Under the pieces are notes generated by a model. The model was not told the DNA's origin. It searched no databases and saw only the letters and a program-made list of their open reading frames with translations. This document shows positions 47,178 to 59,310 of a DNA stretch of 64,000 nt, one piece after another. Numbering within the stretch: the first letter of the stretch is position 1; each line of letters opens with the position of its first letter. The DNA comes from Apodospora peruviana (lineage: Eukaryota; Ascomycota; Sordariomycetes; Sordariales; Lasiosphaeriaceae): NCBI GenBank assembly GCA_033439685.1, contig JAUEDM010000001.1, positions 8,618,001-8,682,000 on the forward strand, in the 5' to 3' direction. The position numbers were made by a program, and so were the translations under genes.

Positions 47178-48155
47178 CTGTTTGGTTAGTATGTCGTATA
47201 ATTGGCGAGTCCAGCGGTAATTATGTTCATGAGCGCGACCCAGACCCGACCTGCCGACGCCCCAAAGGGGACGCCGTCCGTTAAGCAGAGCATGCTACCG
47301 TTGCACCACCGAGCCATTGGATTTTTCTTGTTGCAGATTGGCCCAGTCAAACTTTGCTAAATGGTCTGGTTGGGTGCGTTGTGGCAGTCGGTCGGGCACC
47401 TGGTGCCAGCCGGTTGCAAACGTCCTTTTCATCCAAATTAAATTCTGCCTTATATATGGAGGTTAGTTTACAAGAACTACTGAAGCAATGACGAAGAATA
47501 TTATAGATATATATCCTCGTCAACCCTTATTCAGTTATTCATTTCTTTGTTAGAAATTGCAACTATTCTTCCAGGGACCATGACGGAAAGGGCCCACCCG
47601 AAGCTGTGGTAACTAACTACCGCTAAACTCCTAACAGATGGATACTTTAACTGGCGGTATACTCTTTCAAATACCTAGAACATAACACAGCAGATAGGGA
47701 AAGACGAAGCTACTATACCCGAGCTAGTAATTACCCAATACCATTTCCCAAATCATTCAATGAACTTTCCGAAAAAAGTCTCCGATCATTCTGACCCATC
47801 CAAATCACCATTGGCGTTCTCCTGCACTCCGTTATGATTGGGGGTTTGGACCCGTGGCAATAAAGTTGAAGACGAGGCTGAGAATATCAAGGGCTTTGAT
47901 TAATCTGTAGAGCTGTGACTTGTCTAATTATGACCTCCATCTACTTGTCTAAGTTATCCGTTGAAGTTATCTCCGTATTCTGCATGACTGCAATATGTAC
48001 ATATTCCACCATACCATCGACAAAAAAGGAAACCCCTTCTACACCGAAATAATCCCTTCATTCCAATAACGTTAAGCACTCAGTCCTATTCCATTATAAT
48101 CTCCCCCAGTTATCCTCACATACCCCCATAATCATCAGTATATGTACGGTAGGTA
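47178..48155. other. Intergenic with duplicated flank and tRNA-like piece
   Basis: Contains the second copy (47515-47790) of the 240-base flank described at 45945-46190 and a tRNA-like piece on the minus strand near 47254-47319. No gene. Confidence 0.5.
47254..47319 (-). other. tRNA-like 5' half
   Basis: On the minus strand the A-box TGGTGCAACGG sits in a D-arm that can pair (GTGC with GCAT), followed by CTCTGCTTAACGG, which resembles the anticodon region of a tRNA. The anticodon stem does not close and no B-box follows. Likely a tRNA relic. Confidence 0.2.
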
Positions 48156-50342
48156 CTAATCCCATTCCTCACCCAGCCTCCTCACCTCCTCAGCGGCCTT
48201 GTATATCCTCACCGGCCACCACTCCATATCATTCTCCCCTTCATCCACCAACACATGACAACCACGACCACCACCAACACGGCTGTTCCCGTGCCACCCA
48301 TAATACTGATGATGAGTATGATGATGCCCCATGACCAGCCTCCCACTTTTCACAAGCCCAACGATCCGTCCAAGTTCCCAAAATCCAACATCCTCTAGAA
48401 ACCATACTCCATCAAGCAGCAACGTGAAGGCCAACCAGTGCGCAAAGATATCAATTGCCAGCCCGTCAACATCGCTCACCGCATTACTGCCAGCCGGACT
48501 CATACTACCCCTACTGCCAGAAGTATTAGATGACTCAAGCACACGCTGCACACTAGCAATATACGTCTGCGGCACCCGATACAGAAACGCCATGATGACC
48601 CGTCTGAGCGGCCGCGACGGCGTGGCGGCCAGTATTCTAGACAAATATCGTCGCAACCAGTCCGACACCTCGGACAAATGCCCTCCGCGAGAAGGTCGGA
48701 AATCATAGTCGAATAGTGGGCCTCCTGTCGGGTGGTGCGCTGACGGGCAAACTTCGGACGCGAGGCTGGTCAGGATGTCGAGTGCTATTAGGCAGGCCCG
48801 GGCTTGAGTTCGCGGATCATCATTTGTTGCTGTACCGGAAGAGGAGGGGGTGATTCCCCGGCTGGCACTGTCATTGTTGAAGAAGTAGTCATCAAGAAGG
48901 CCAGGAGTGGGAGTGCTGCTCAGGGAGGCGAGTAAGTCGTGGGCGCGCTTGCGGAGGGTATCGAATGCGGACGCCGAGGTGGTTGCTAATATGGAGTAAA
49001 GGGGGTGGTTCTCCCAGTTTGTTGGTTGGCCTGATGGTAGAACAATTTCTTCTTGGTGGCCTTCTGCGGGGACAGAATAGGTTGCTGTTGCTGGGTACAA
49101 GGAAGAACCGGAAAGTGTTGAGAAGTTTGAGGAAAGGAATGACGTGTGGGCCTCACCATGTTGACCATTAACATCCCCTTCGTTGTTTTCAACTGAAGCA
49201 GCAGCCATCTGGTTGTGTCCGGGCTGGTGGTGGTGACGATGGTCCCCTAGCACGCTGATATACGCCGCATGAACCGTATAGAAAAGCGAGATCCATCCCG
49301 GGTGGTGTGGGAGGAACTCGTCGGCTAACAATTCAGTTTGTGATGAGGCCTGCTGGTCCTGCGTCAAGGCAAGCCAGACCCGGACGCGCTGGCTCGATGC
49401 GCCGTACGTGGCCATCATCATCGCATTGGCAAGAATCTGGTCATAGTTCCTCGGCGTGGCCGAGATGGTACTCTGGATTTCGCGCAGAGCGTTGAGATGG
49501 TGCCGGTTTGCTTGCGCCAGCAAGTCGATGACACGCTCGCGGTCGCCGGGAATCGGAGCCGGGTGGGCGATGATGTCGCAGCAGCTGCAGGCGGCCGCAA
49601 CTGCGAGGATCGAGCTCATCAGGGCCGGGCACGCGCCGCCCATTGCTAGGCTCGGGAAGCCGATCTTGTGTGCGAAGAAGTCCTCTTCGTCAGAGGTCGT
49701 GGCTGGGCCGGTGTGCTGCAGGTAGTGGTTGAAGAGCTGCATGTGCTCGGGGTTGAGCCCCGTGGGTACAGGAGCCGGGGGCACATAGCTGTGACCTGTG
49801 CTGAGTTCGGAATCGAATATTACGGGTTGACGAGAGAACGCCCCTTCAGCTGCATATGCCGGGTAGGATATGCCCGGACCCGAGAAGCCGGAACCTGTCC
49901 CTGAGTAGAACTGGAAAGAAGACACCAAGGACATGGACATGCCGGACGACGTCGACGCAGCCCGAGCTGGGTTGGCATCACCCTGCTGCTGCTGCGAGCC
50001 ACATGAATTAAACCTGTGGGATGCTCCACGTGGCTGCAGAGATCTTCTTTCCGAGAAGTGCTCGTCTGCAGGACTAGCCTCAGGGTACTTGCACGCAAAG
50101 TCACCCTTCTGGCATCTGGTGCAGCGAGGCTTGATCTCGTCACACTATTTTGGAAGGCATGAATACAAGTGTCTTTTTTTCACAACGAGTCACGTACAAG
50201 CCTTCATTATCAAACTTACCTTAATCCTGCGTGCCCTGCACTGCTTGCATCCGGTCCTCGACTTGGTGTGCGGCCGGCGCGGGCGGAACTCCCTTTCTGG
50301 GAGGCCTGGAGGCTGCATGTTGGAATCGAAAACGTTCTCCAT
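48156..50342 (-). CDS. Zn(II)2Cys6 transcription factor (UPC2-like type)
   Basis: Inferred exons 50342-50220 and 50144-48156 (75-nt intron, GTAAGT..ATAG), 703 residues. The intron splits the zinc cluster: Cys 32, 35, 42, 49, 52 and 59 give C-x2-C-x6-C-x6-C-x2-C-x6-C, preceded by a basic PRRPHTKSRTGCKQCRARRI stretch, the DNA-binding domain of fungal binuclear-cluster regulators. The region from about residue 150 (HMQLFNHYLQHTG; ALMSSILAVAAACSCC) fits the Fungal_trans_2/DUF3468-type regulatory domain found in sterol-uptake-control-like proteins. The long middle is Ser/Gly-rich. It is a nuclear transcription regulator, and its targets are not deducible. It is followed 1.4 kb away by the divergent lipase gene, which it might control, but nothing in the sequence shows this. 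Confidence 0.85.
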
Positions 50343-51653
50343 GGTCTTGGGGAAATAAAGGATTACTTGGCGTGATTGTGCTGTGTCACTTGGTCGGAGG
50401 ATACGTAATGTTTGTAGGGCTGAGGATGGCAACGCACGGGTGGGTTTCAGAACTGAACACAACAGCTGCTTGAGGCAAGGTATGATGCGGTGCTGGTCCA
50501 ATATTTCGCAGATGCGTGTTCGGCTAAGGCTGGGCGAAAGTATCGAACTGATTGCATCCAGACACGAACAAACTAGGCTTCAAGAGCTGTGTCTCTAATC
50601 CGAAAAGGAGACAAGATATGATGCCATGTGCGTATCGCGCTCTCCTTTTAGGGAACATGGCCCCGTCGAGCCCATGATGTAAGTGATACGCACCCGCGTC
50701 CATTGACGGTCAACATCCGACCCCAAGGTAGGTAATCTGAACAAAACCCGGGGCATGTCGACAGCAACTCTGCAATATCCCGAGATGTTGCCTCAGAAGT
50801 TAATAATCTTCGGTTGTTGAAGTCGGTAGCAACCTTGGCAGCGCACCTAAAACATAGGCCTTCTTGGATTTGGATTTAACCCAGTCGTTAATTTGGAATG
50901 CCTCGAAGGATTCACGATGCGCCGCTAGCGTGCTGTTGCAACTGCTGTTGCACTCATTGCCCTATGAGACCTAGGTGATTATGTTATCATTTCAAGGAGC
51001 ATGTTATCATTTAAAAGGAAGCATCTTACACCTTTCCTCCCATTGGTCCATCCATGACTCAGCGCGTCATGTTTCAAGTGCGGAATTTGAACGACCCGGA
51101 GAAAAAGTTAATATTGCAAGACTCAATAGATCTGATCAGATGATGTATCTCTCAAGTACCAGTCTCTCGGAACTTTTGAAGACCGGATGCTATGAGGACG
51201 GGATGAGGGTCGGATGCTTGCTTTCTTTCTCTGGCTACAGGCCCAAAGAGACCTAGCTCCAACAGGGCATGCGTATTCGCTAGCACCCACAAAACTTGAC
51301 CGAGCCAGCGCCGAGCCAATCAACCCAAAAACGATCACTGATCAATCAGTCAGCGACCCGAGGTCTGCAAGTGCGTATTACACTGATGCTTTATGACGGT
51401 GAAGGGAGGCTGTACCTGCGTCGGGTCGCCAAAACACCCTCAAATAAGCAACTGCACAGCCCTAAACAAGAGTTACTTGCAGGACGACCAATGAAAACAT
51501 GAGAATAAATGCGTTGGACTAGCTCCAGGTTGTTCCCAGTTTCCAAATGACCCTGCATGCGGTTGACAGAAACCGGGTCATGAGTCGCGTTGCATAAGTC
51601 TCGTTCTCGTCGGTAAACAAACATCAGGGGTCAAGAGGTTGCTTGGGTAAGTC
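50343..51653. other. Intergenic, no supported gene
   Basis: Shared promoter region between the divergent Zn2Cys6 and lipase genes. No coding signal. A short repeated atgttatcatttcaaggagc/atgttatcatttaaaaggaa pair lies at about 50979-51020. Confidence 0.5.
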
Positions 51654-51659
51654 TATAAG
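51654..51659 (+). promoter_or_regulatory. TATA-like box of the lipase gene
   Basis: TATAAG lies about 135 bases upstream of the lipase ATG, followed by pyrimidine-rich sequence (ctcgccaccaaatatctctc), the usual layout of a fungal core promoter. Confidence 0.4.
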
Positions 51660-51788
51660 GGTCTGTACATATCCGTCTCACCATAATCAACAAGTTAATA
51701 TCACCGCTCCATTACCGCTCGCCACCAAATATCTCTCCTCCGCCATCGATCTCACATCTCCTCGGGCTTCATCACAGCCCTGCTCTCT

Positions 51789-53261
51789 ATGTTCACAATG
51801 CGATCCCTCACCCTGACACTCCTAACCTCCCTTTTCATCACACTAACCAACCCTTCCTTCGCCACTGGCACCAGCACGAGCACAACATGTGATCCAACCT
51901 GCCAAGCCCACGCGGCGGCCGGCTCCTCCTACGAGGCCAGCGCCCACGCCGACCCATCATACTCCTTCTACACGGTTCCAAAGAACTTCTCCACCTCTCT
52001 ACCGGCCGGTAGCCTGCTCGGCCTCGAGCTCGCAACGAACATGCTCAATTACAGCATTCCGGCAGGCCTCTCCATGTCCCGGATCCTGTACACCACCACC
52101 GACCTCAACGGAACCGTCTTACCGACATCAGCGTACATCCTCTGGCCTTACTCGCCCTTGTCAAAGTCCGGCGGTTCATATCCGCTCGTGGCCTGGGCCC
52201 ACGGTACATCCGGCCTCTTTAAGGCATGCGCGCCAAGCAACTACCGCAACCTGCAGTACCACTTCATGGCGCCGTTCCTGCTCGCAATGCAAGGCATGGT
52301 CGTCGTGGCGCCCGACTACGCCGGTCTCGGCGTATCCTCCCTCCTGTCCGGGCAGACAATTCCGCACCCGTGGCTCGCGGGCCCTGCGCAGGCGAATGAC
52401 ATCGCCAACGCCATCACCGCCGCGCGTACCGCTTTTCCCAAGGTCTTGAGGGACAATGGCCCGTTTGTGGTGATGGGCCATTCGCAGGGCGGGTCGGCTG
52501 CTTGGGCGTTTGCGGAGCGCCAGTCCAACTCGTCACTAGCTATCAAGGGTTATAAGGGGACAGTGGCCATCGCTCCTCCGGTTCGGGCCTTAGAGCAGTA
52601 CGAGCAGGCGCTTGCCGACCCGTCGTTGCCGTTCTCGGCGATCAATGTCGGCACGGCACCGAAACTGATTGCTGCTGTCACGGCGGCGTATCCGAGCTAC
52701 AACTACAGCGGTATGACGGGGATTTCGTATGACAGGTGGAATAATGTTCTGAGAAAAGTGGGGGGCTGTTTCCCGACGGATATCTTGGTGTTTTTGGATG
52801 TGCAGATAAAAGATCTGGCGAAACAGAATTGGCAGAAGGATAAGATCGTGCAGCTGTACGCTGAGAGGACGAAAGTTGGAGGAAGGAAGTTCAAGGGCCC
52901 GTTGTTGGTGGTCGCGGCGGATGCGGATGGGATTACTTCCTACGACACGGTCAAGACGGCGTTCAAGGAGACGTGTGCGGTTGTTAAGACCATAGGAGAT
53001 AAAGGGTGCCGTGGCGAGTCTTTGGAGGTGGTTACTTATAAGGGCGTGAGCCATTTCCCGCTTCTTCAGGCTAGTCAGGCGAGGTGGTTGGATTGGATTA
53101 AGGCAAGACTTGTTGGTGGGACCGAGGGAGTAGCGGCGGCTGGGTGTACGAACAAGACCGTTGAAGGGGTGAGGCAGGAGTTTACTTTGCAGAGCACGCT
53201 GCCCAACTTCTTAGAGACCTGGGCTGATCCTGTTACCGAGGGATGGAAGTATGTCCTCTGA
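51789..53261 (+). CDS. Secretory triacylglycerol lipase (LIP family, alpha/beta hydrolase)
   Basis: Intronless, 490 residues. A second in-frame ATG at 51798 would give the same signal peptide (MRSLTLTLLTSLFITLTNPS). The fold shows the family order: oxyanion region VAWAHGTSG (residues 134-142), APDYAGLG (174-181), nucleophile elbow GHSQGG with Ser 232, acid candidate Asp 378 or 380 in AADADGIT, and His 422 in VSHFPLL. Two early cysteines (CDPTC) and several Asn-x-Ser/Thr sites fit an extracellular enzyme. This matches the fungal secretory lipase family (PF03583, Candida LIP-like), about 450-490 residues long. It hydrolyses ester bonds of triacylglycerols outside the cell. Upstream, divergent, lies a Zn2Cys6 regulator. 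No lesion is seen. Confidence 0.92.
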   Translation: MFTMRSLTLTLLTSLFITLTNPSFATGTSTSTTCDPTCQAHAAAGSSYEASAHADPSYSFYTVPKNFSTSLPAGSLLGLELATNMLNYSIPAGLSMSRILYTTTDLNGTVLPTSAYILWPYSPLSKSGGSYPLVAWAHGTSGLFKACAPSNYRNLQYHFMAPFLLAMQGMVVVAPDYAGLGVSSLLSGQTIPHPWLAGPAQANDIANAITAARTAFPKVLRDNGPFVVMGHSQGGSAAWAFAERQSNSSLAIKGYKGTVAIAPPVRALEQYEQALADPSLPFSAINVGTAPKLIAAVTAAYPSYNYSGMTGISYDRWNNVLRKVGGCFPTDILVFLDVQIKDLAKQNWQKDKIVQLYAERTKVGGRKFKGPLLVVAADADGITSYDTVKTAFKETCAVVKTIGDKGCRGESLEVVTYKGVSHFPLLQASQARWLDWIKARLVGGTEGVAAAGCTNKTVEGVRQEFTLQSTLPNFLETWADPVTEGWKYVL

Positions 53262-53978
53262 CCTCGTTGTAAAATATATCTTCCGAAAGTGCCCTTAGTA
53301 AACTTCCTAACCTTGTTCTCGGCAATCAGTGCTTGATTTTGCGGGTTCGGGTCTGCCATCCTCGTGGCGCAACTAGTTGTCTCAATCCATCGCTGGTGAT
53401 GCTCCGGCTAGGCATTGAAGCTCAATCTCCCCACCTTTTTACCTTCCGGCTAATGGCGTACTCAATGGCTCTGTCAATGTATCGCGTGCGGAACAGATCG
53501 ACGAGGCCTTAGCCAACAGGCATGTTTACACGGTTGTACCTGTAGCGAGACAACTAAAAAAAACTAACAGCAGTTAGGTCGTCTACCCACAGGGAGAATC
53601 TGGTGCTGTGACGTACAATACTGCTCCACCAGAAGGACAGGGCTGGTAGGTTTTGAGCCTACTGCGGTATATATCAACAGTGCACCAAATCCCACCCAGC
53701 GATACAGCACCGCCAGCCTGGACACAGTACACTCACGAAACTACTATCTAGGTACTTACCTGTACGATAGGTACCTAACTAATTACCGAGACAGGTACAC
53801 TGTCCACGACCCCACGTGGTCGAAGCTAGCTAAGGACGATGGACTCGGGTTTCTTCCATCCCAACTTTCGCTTCATTTCCGCTGCCACCTGCCTGCCCAC
53901 CGCACCCCAACGACTGGGTTACAGCGCCCCAGCCATATAGGCAAGTCCAATAGCAGCCAGTACAAAACGTCCACCGAG

Positions 53979-54110
53979 ACGCCCGGTGGTGCAGCGGTCA
54001 CCGGGGGAGCCTTGCTGCCTGCTTCCGATCCAATTGGCGCTGCACGGAAGTGGGTGCTCGCCTCCTTCCTTGGAAAGGTCCCGGGTCGAATCCGGGTTCG
54101 ACTACACTTT
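53979..54110 (+). other. tRNA-like sequence with A- and B-box, pol III-type element
   Basis: A good A-box TGGTGCAGCGG with a closable D-arm (GGTG/CACC) is followed ~90 bases later by a T-arm-like block, CCCGG and CCGGG flanking gtcgaat, a B-box short of one T. The acceptor ends do not pair, so a working tRNA is unlikely. A CT-rich stretch and a 14-base tandem array follow, the layout of some SINE-type elements. Confidence 0.3.
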
Positions 54111-54184
54111 TCTTTTTCCTTCCTCCTTCTTAAACTCCTTTCTCTTCCATTATACCGCTTTCGCCCGTCATGGCCAATTTCTTG

Positions 54185-54282
54185 TATTTATCTTTGTGTA
54201 TTTATCTTTGTGTATTTATCTTTGTGTATTTATCTTTGTGTATTTATCTTTGTGTATTTATCTTTGTGTATTTATCCTTGAT
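54185..54282 (+). repeat. 14-bp minisatellite tatttatctttgtg, about 7 copies
   Basis: Six perfect copies and one partial. It encodes alternating Ile/Tyr/Leu/Cys runs in any frame, which explains the repetitive reading frames here. Confidence 0.95.
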
Positions 54283-55447
54283 TTGTATGATTATCTGCAG
54301 TCTGCACATTTCGTCACCACCAACAACGCTCTTTCTATTCTCATCGCACTTGTGGCAGTTCCTGCCTTCTAGAACAAAACATACCTCTGAATAATGAAAG
54401 CTCCCTTACGGAGCGTCCCAACCCATCCTCAATCAACACGCTTTTCCTGCGTTCATCGTGATCGTTGCCACGTCACAGATTGCCCTCCTGCCGTCCATCC
54501 ACTAATTACACTGTCACCTCAGCCGTGCCCTTATCAGTCTCAAAGCATGTCAACTAGACTTGATTGGAACCCCGTAACTCACAAACAAAAAACAAGTGAT
54601 TCCAACATTTTTATTATGCCGATTTCTCTTTTGAAGTTCTACACCACTGGGAGTTGCCCCCGTTTTCCTTGTTGACATGCCAATATTTTCGTTGACCCGG
54701 TAATCACGGACAGCGGAAACTTCCATTCAACCGGCAATTGGGCAGAATAACAGTCCTGTTGACACGTCACAAATCCCAGCAACCCGCATCGCGTGGAGCG
54801 AGCTTGCCCTCGTGGCTATCATAGACAATGCAGCAGGTTCGTCGTTGATAGGCAAGAGATGTGTATTGATTAAGAAGCAATGTGGATGCTCCAGGAGGAG
54901 CCACATAATATCACTCACAACCCTGCTGGGACTTGAATCATCAGTACACTCGTACCTCTACTAGACGAAGGTGTGGGACAAGAGATACCTTTGTATCTTT
55001 TATACAACTTTATACTTTACCCGAGAGGCATTTCTCGCTCTCGCTGGTAAGCGTGCCGGACTTAGCATAATAGATGTGTTAAATGCCTAGCGTATCCATC
55101 CAGGAATAGAATATTAGATTTTGCATCAGACATACAAGGCATTGTTTTGTCTAATACAAGGTTCACAAACTGACTCACCAAGGTTTTAAAAGCTGGAGAG
55201 AGTGTATCACGATCCTCAAACAAGGGCATTCGCATAGTAACACTTCCAAGCAACAACAATAGGATGAAGAGATATATCATTTGCGGAAACATTAACAGCC
55301 CCTCACCGGACATCTGTCAAGTCCGCATGTGTATCTACCTAGGATATCTGCAAGTCCAATGTGTACCTATCTATCAAGTCTAATGTACTAGGTACCCTCC
55401 CAAATACTTGACCCTCTTTCTCATATACATCTTAGGAAATGACAAGG

Positions 55448-58024
55448 TTAAGACTGAAAAACAGCCAGTGTGGCTGCAAAGGTGGCCCCATTCTGCATCC
55501 ACGCCGCTACGTCGGTGCCCTGCCGCGTGACCATGCTCACGCTACCCACTGTATTGAGGTTATAGACGGCAATGGTGGACATGTCCAACTTGCCGCCCAC
55601 CTTAGTTCCATTCGTATCGCTAGCAGCGACATCTACCAAGGGCCCGACCCAAAAGATACGAGCCTGGCAATTCTCGCCCGCCGCAACAGTGCTGCAGTTC
55701 GTGTCGTAGTTGTTGAAGAAGCTGTATAGGCCTGCACCAAAGCCAACGATGTTATGTGACCCCAAAATCCGCAAGCCCCACGCCATTGCACAGGGTGGAT
55801 GACCAGGCAGACTAAGCGAGCCGTTTGCAACATTGGCACTGCTGGCGTACGTCACGGTCTTGCAGTCGAAGTCAAAATCTGGATCGTGGAGGTCAGAGTT
55901 CAGTTGGTGGAATGGCGCCGGTGCCGGTGGGTTGGGCTGGTAGTACGGCGACTCGGTCTGGATCTGACCCATAAAGATGTCCGAGGCATTGACGATCTGG
56001 TACTGGTACAGGGTGTGGTGTTCGACCGCATGGCCAACCAGCCAGATGCGGTCCGCCTCGATGAGCAGGCCGCGGCCGGCAAACACGCTGATCTGCGTGC
56101 AGTTCCAGTCCTCGATGTCGTGGTCGGCGACCCACAGCCAGCTGTTCTCCACGTACAGGTTGCCTGCCGTCTTCGTAACGTGCATGCTCATATAAGCGGC
56201 AATGCAGGTTGGGGGGACGTAGTTGTTTTGGAGAGGCGTGGTTGGGCACTGCTCGAGTTGCAATTGGGAACCTGCGAAGCCACCAACGCGTACGTGCACA
56301 TCCCAGAGACCCGAAGGCTGGTTGCCGCTTGTGTTGTCACACAGGTTCGGGGCCGGTTTGCCAGCGGGCGTGTCGAGGTTGTACTCGATCAGCACCGCAC
56401 CAGCAGTGGCACCTTGCGTGGACACGATAAGGTCGCTCATCTCGATGTAACCAACTTCACCCGGCATACCAACCCGAACTACTGAATGAGGCTTGCTCAT
56501 ATCTGAAAACCTTGGTCCTGCACCCATGATCACGGCTGCAAGACCTTCGCCGACGATGCGCGCACCGGCAGGCACATACACTGTGTCGCCGACGCTGTAG
56601 TAGCCGGCGTCGAGGAAAGCAATCGTTTGGTTGTCAGCAGATGCCTGGAAGAGACGATTCAATGCAGCAGTATCGTCCGTCTTGCCATCGCCAACGGCGC
56701 CATAATCGCGTGCCGAGAAAAAGGAAGAGGCCGGCAGTGTTTCGTACTGCGGCTTGGATCGCTCATAGTACTTGTTGCCAGACTTTAGCGCCGGTGGCTG
56801 GTTGAAGTGGGCGTAATCGCTTCCCTCAAGGAGTGTTGGACCATAGGGTGCATAGAGATTGCCCCTGGCATAACCTCTATCAAACACGCTTCCGGCCGGA
56901 TCCCCAAGGAGGATAATCTCCTCATTAGGTCCCATCAACACGGTGGGTACATTATTGTACTGCACGTTCTCGATCACCAGCGACCCTATGCCGGTGGTGT
57001 TTCCGGGATTGCGCCCAGTGAGCAGAGCAGTCGAGACGTTGTTGAAAACGCTGTCGAGAAGAGTGACCGACCCAACGTCTGTCGACGACATGTTGATGCC
57101 GATCCTGCAATTGTTGATGCTCAGTGACTTGTAGGTCCAGCCCCAGTCCCAGATCTGCTCGATGGCTGTATCGGAGCCGTAGAAGGTGAGGTTGCGCATC
57201 GTGTACTGCTGGTTACCGAACCGGGCGCCGAACTGTCCGCCGTAGAAGACGAGGTCATTCATTATACCACCGCTGCCCTCTTCGATAAAAATACCCGTGT
57301 GACCGTCTGCCGGGCGAGGCGACAACTTGAACACGCAGTTCTGAATCGAGGTGGCCTGGGCCGAGGGCCAGTGGATTCCTGTGGCCACTCCGGGGACTGC
57401 CGTCGTGTCGAAAACCATATTGCGGACCTGTCGGTAGAAGACATTGGTGCTCCGGAATTCGAGGGCTAGCGTGAGCTTACTATTAGCAGTGATAGCGGGG
57501 ATGAAGAGACCAAGAAGTAGGTGGACAACTTACCCCCAGTGTGCATGTAGAGGTCCGCGTCAAGGAGAGCAAGAGCACCGACGGTGAAATTTGCGCTGGC
57601 TTTGATCACAGGCATGTCATTGGGGTCGCCAATAATCTGGGTATAGTAGTAATCAACGATGGGCTTGCTGATCAGATAGGTTCCGCCGGGGAAGTACACC
57701 ACTGCCGGCGTGGTGGTCGATCCATTGCAGCCCGTCATGCCGCCACATCGGTTGCCCGAGCTGATGGCGGTGTTAATGGCGTTCGTATCGTCGGTGACTG
57801 TATTCCACCTGATCAGCAACGGCTCTGCAAGACATCGCTCTGCGGACTCTCCAGGTATACATACCTCCATCTCCCTTGGCGCCAAAGCTCTTGATGTTTC
57901 TGAAGACCTGGTAAGATTTGTCTTGGTTGAACGAGGAAACGCCTTGATGACGGATAGTTTCCATCCAGAACGCTGCCTGGGCGATCGACGCCGCTGCGAG
58001 CAGGACGAGAAGCAAAGCTTTCAT
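55448..58024 (-). CDS. Exo-beta-1,3-glucanase, GH55 family
   Basis: Inferred exons 58024-57865, 57797-57534 and 57465-55448, 813 residues, with introns of 67 and 68 nt and matching frames. Signal peptide MKALLLVLLAAASIAQA. Two pectate-lyase-3-type beta-helix halves are visible, each opening with the family motif: SFGAKGDGVTDDTNAINTAI (about residues 46-65) and RDYGAVGDGKTDDTAALNRL in the middle (about 400-420). Other landmarks are YFPGGTYLIS, GIHWPSAQATS, GGQFGARFGNQQYTMRNLTF and ENSWLWVADHDIEDWN. The length is right for GH55. It is secreted and cleaves beta-1,3-glucan, in wall remodelling or degradation of other fungi's walls. A fragment of a related gene lies about 1.1 kb upstream (59140-59310). 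Confidence 0.93.
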
Positions 58025-59139
58025 CTTGCCAATGGTCAACGTGGGTTTTGTGATGCCAAACTTGTGCAATGATGGACAGGCGTGTGCAATGAGATCAGAA
58101 ATGAGCGAAGGAGCCTGCCTGGAGACCTGCGTGCAATGGAAAGAGGGAACTGCAGCAAGTTGGGAAAAAGACTTTGAGAAAATGAACGACACTGGACTTT
58201 GGCTTCTTTAGAGGATTTGCCCAGCTTGAGAAAGAGTGAAGGTTGAACGGAAGGCGCGGGGCAACAACAACAAGACATAGGAGTGCAAAGTAAGGAAGAA
58301 GTAGGTTGCAGGAAGGTGGGGTGTACAGATACTGCTGGCTGCACTTCACGGCTGCACCTTCCTGGGCCTCGCAGACCGTGGATTGCAAGAGCCGCGACGA
58401 GCCGAGAATGTTTTGAGACCCTGGATTTCCGATCGTCCGATCTTGGGGTTTAAGTTCTGTCTCTGGGGATGGATTGCAAGTGCAACCAGCAAGTACAGGT
58501 GCAGCACATGTGCAAGGCAGGTACAGGTCTGGTATCTCTGCGTCTGCGTCTCGGCACAAGCCGAACGAGATGGAGCCGACATCATCGACCGCCGAGGTGG
58601 GCTCCGGAGGGCCCGGGTTTCCAGCAATGCCTCAATCAGATGGATGACGGGCAGAGACGTCACCCTTCCTTGTCCATATTTGTCCATTTTATCGGTAAGC
58701 CAAAAACAGCAATAATGGCTTCATCACTAATAAGCCTCCTCCACGCTTTTGAGACGTGGTCTTTTGGTCAATATTCGGGACCCGTTTCGAACCTTCGGGT
58801 GGATGATCATTGCGATGAGAGAAAGGTTCCACTGATTGATGATTTTTGTAATTTTCTGATAATTTCGATGCCTACTTGTGGCCGCATTTCATGGTCGAGG
58901 CCTGCGGTGATGAAGGGATGAAGTCAAACTGAGTACTGTCGCTGACGTAATACCTTTTTATAAGTGATATCGACGGCTTGGTCTGTAGTATCAGTTTTGC
59001 GTGCGCTTTTACCGCAAAGCCTGTTAGTGCTCACACACAGACATCCCGCCCTGCATAAACCCCTATTCGAGCTGTAAGACATTATAGTATCAATTTTCTC
59101 ACTGCAGGGCAGGCACCAGACTTGTCATCCTAAATCTTG
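58025..59139. other. Promoter region of GH55 gene and spacer
   Basis: No coding feature is supported. Frames between 58346 and 58921 overlap on both strands without domains. Confidence 0.5.
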
Positions 59140-59310
59140 GCATATACAAGACAAAGTAATCCGTAAATTGTACGTCCTCGATGACTAACATCCCTATGCT
59201 GGTAGTGTTTCCGGAACTGCACCCGGTGAGCAGATCAGCAGAGCAGTCGAGTCGAGACGTTGTTGAAAACGCTGTCGAGTAGAGTGACCAATCCAACGGA
59301 AAGTTCTCCC
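59140..59310 (-). pseudogene. GH55 glucanase relic
   Basis: About 170 bases on the minus strand match the intact GH55 gene around 57070-56930 (ctcgacagcgttttcaacaa, cggaaacac, catagggat) but with a small duplicated tgctctgc-type insertion, a frameshift and stops. Readable pieces are LLDSVFNNVST and then, in another frame, GNTTSIGMLVIEDVQ. Everything else of the gene is absent. It is a leftover of a tandem or ectopic duplicate. Confidence 0.7.

Larger units (their letters stand above)
53262..55447. other. Intergenic with tandem repeat and tRNA-like piece
   Basis: No gene. 53740-53800 contains gtacc/ggtac-rich palindromic runs similar to those near 29280. A tRNA-like piece (53979-54110) and a 14-base tandem repeat (54185-54282) are annotated separately. 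Confidence 0.5.

Noticed and set aside
55799..56485. 228-codon plus-strand frame within the GH55 gene
   Set aside because: Antisense shadow of a well-supported coding exon.
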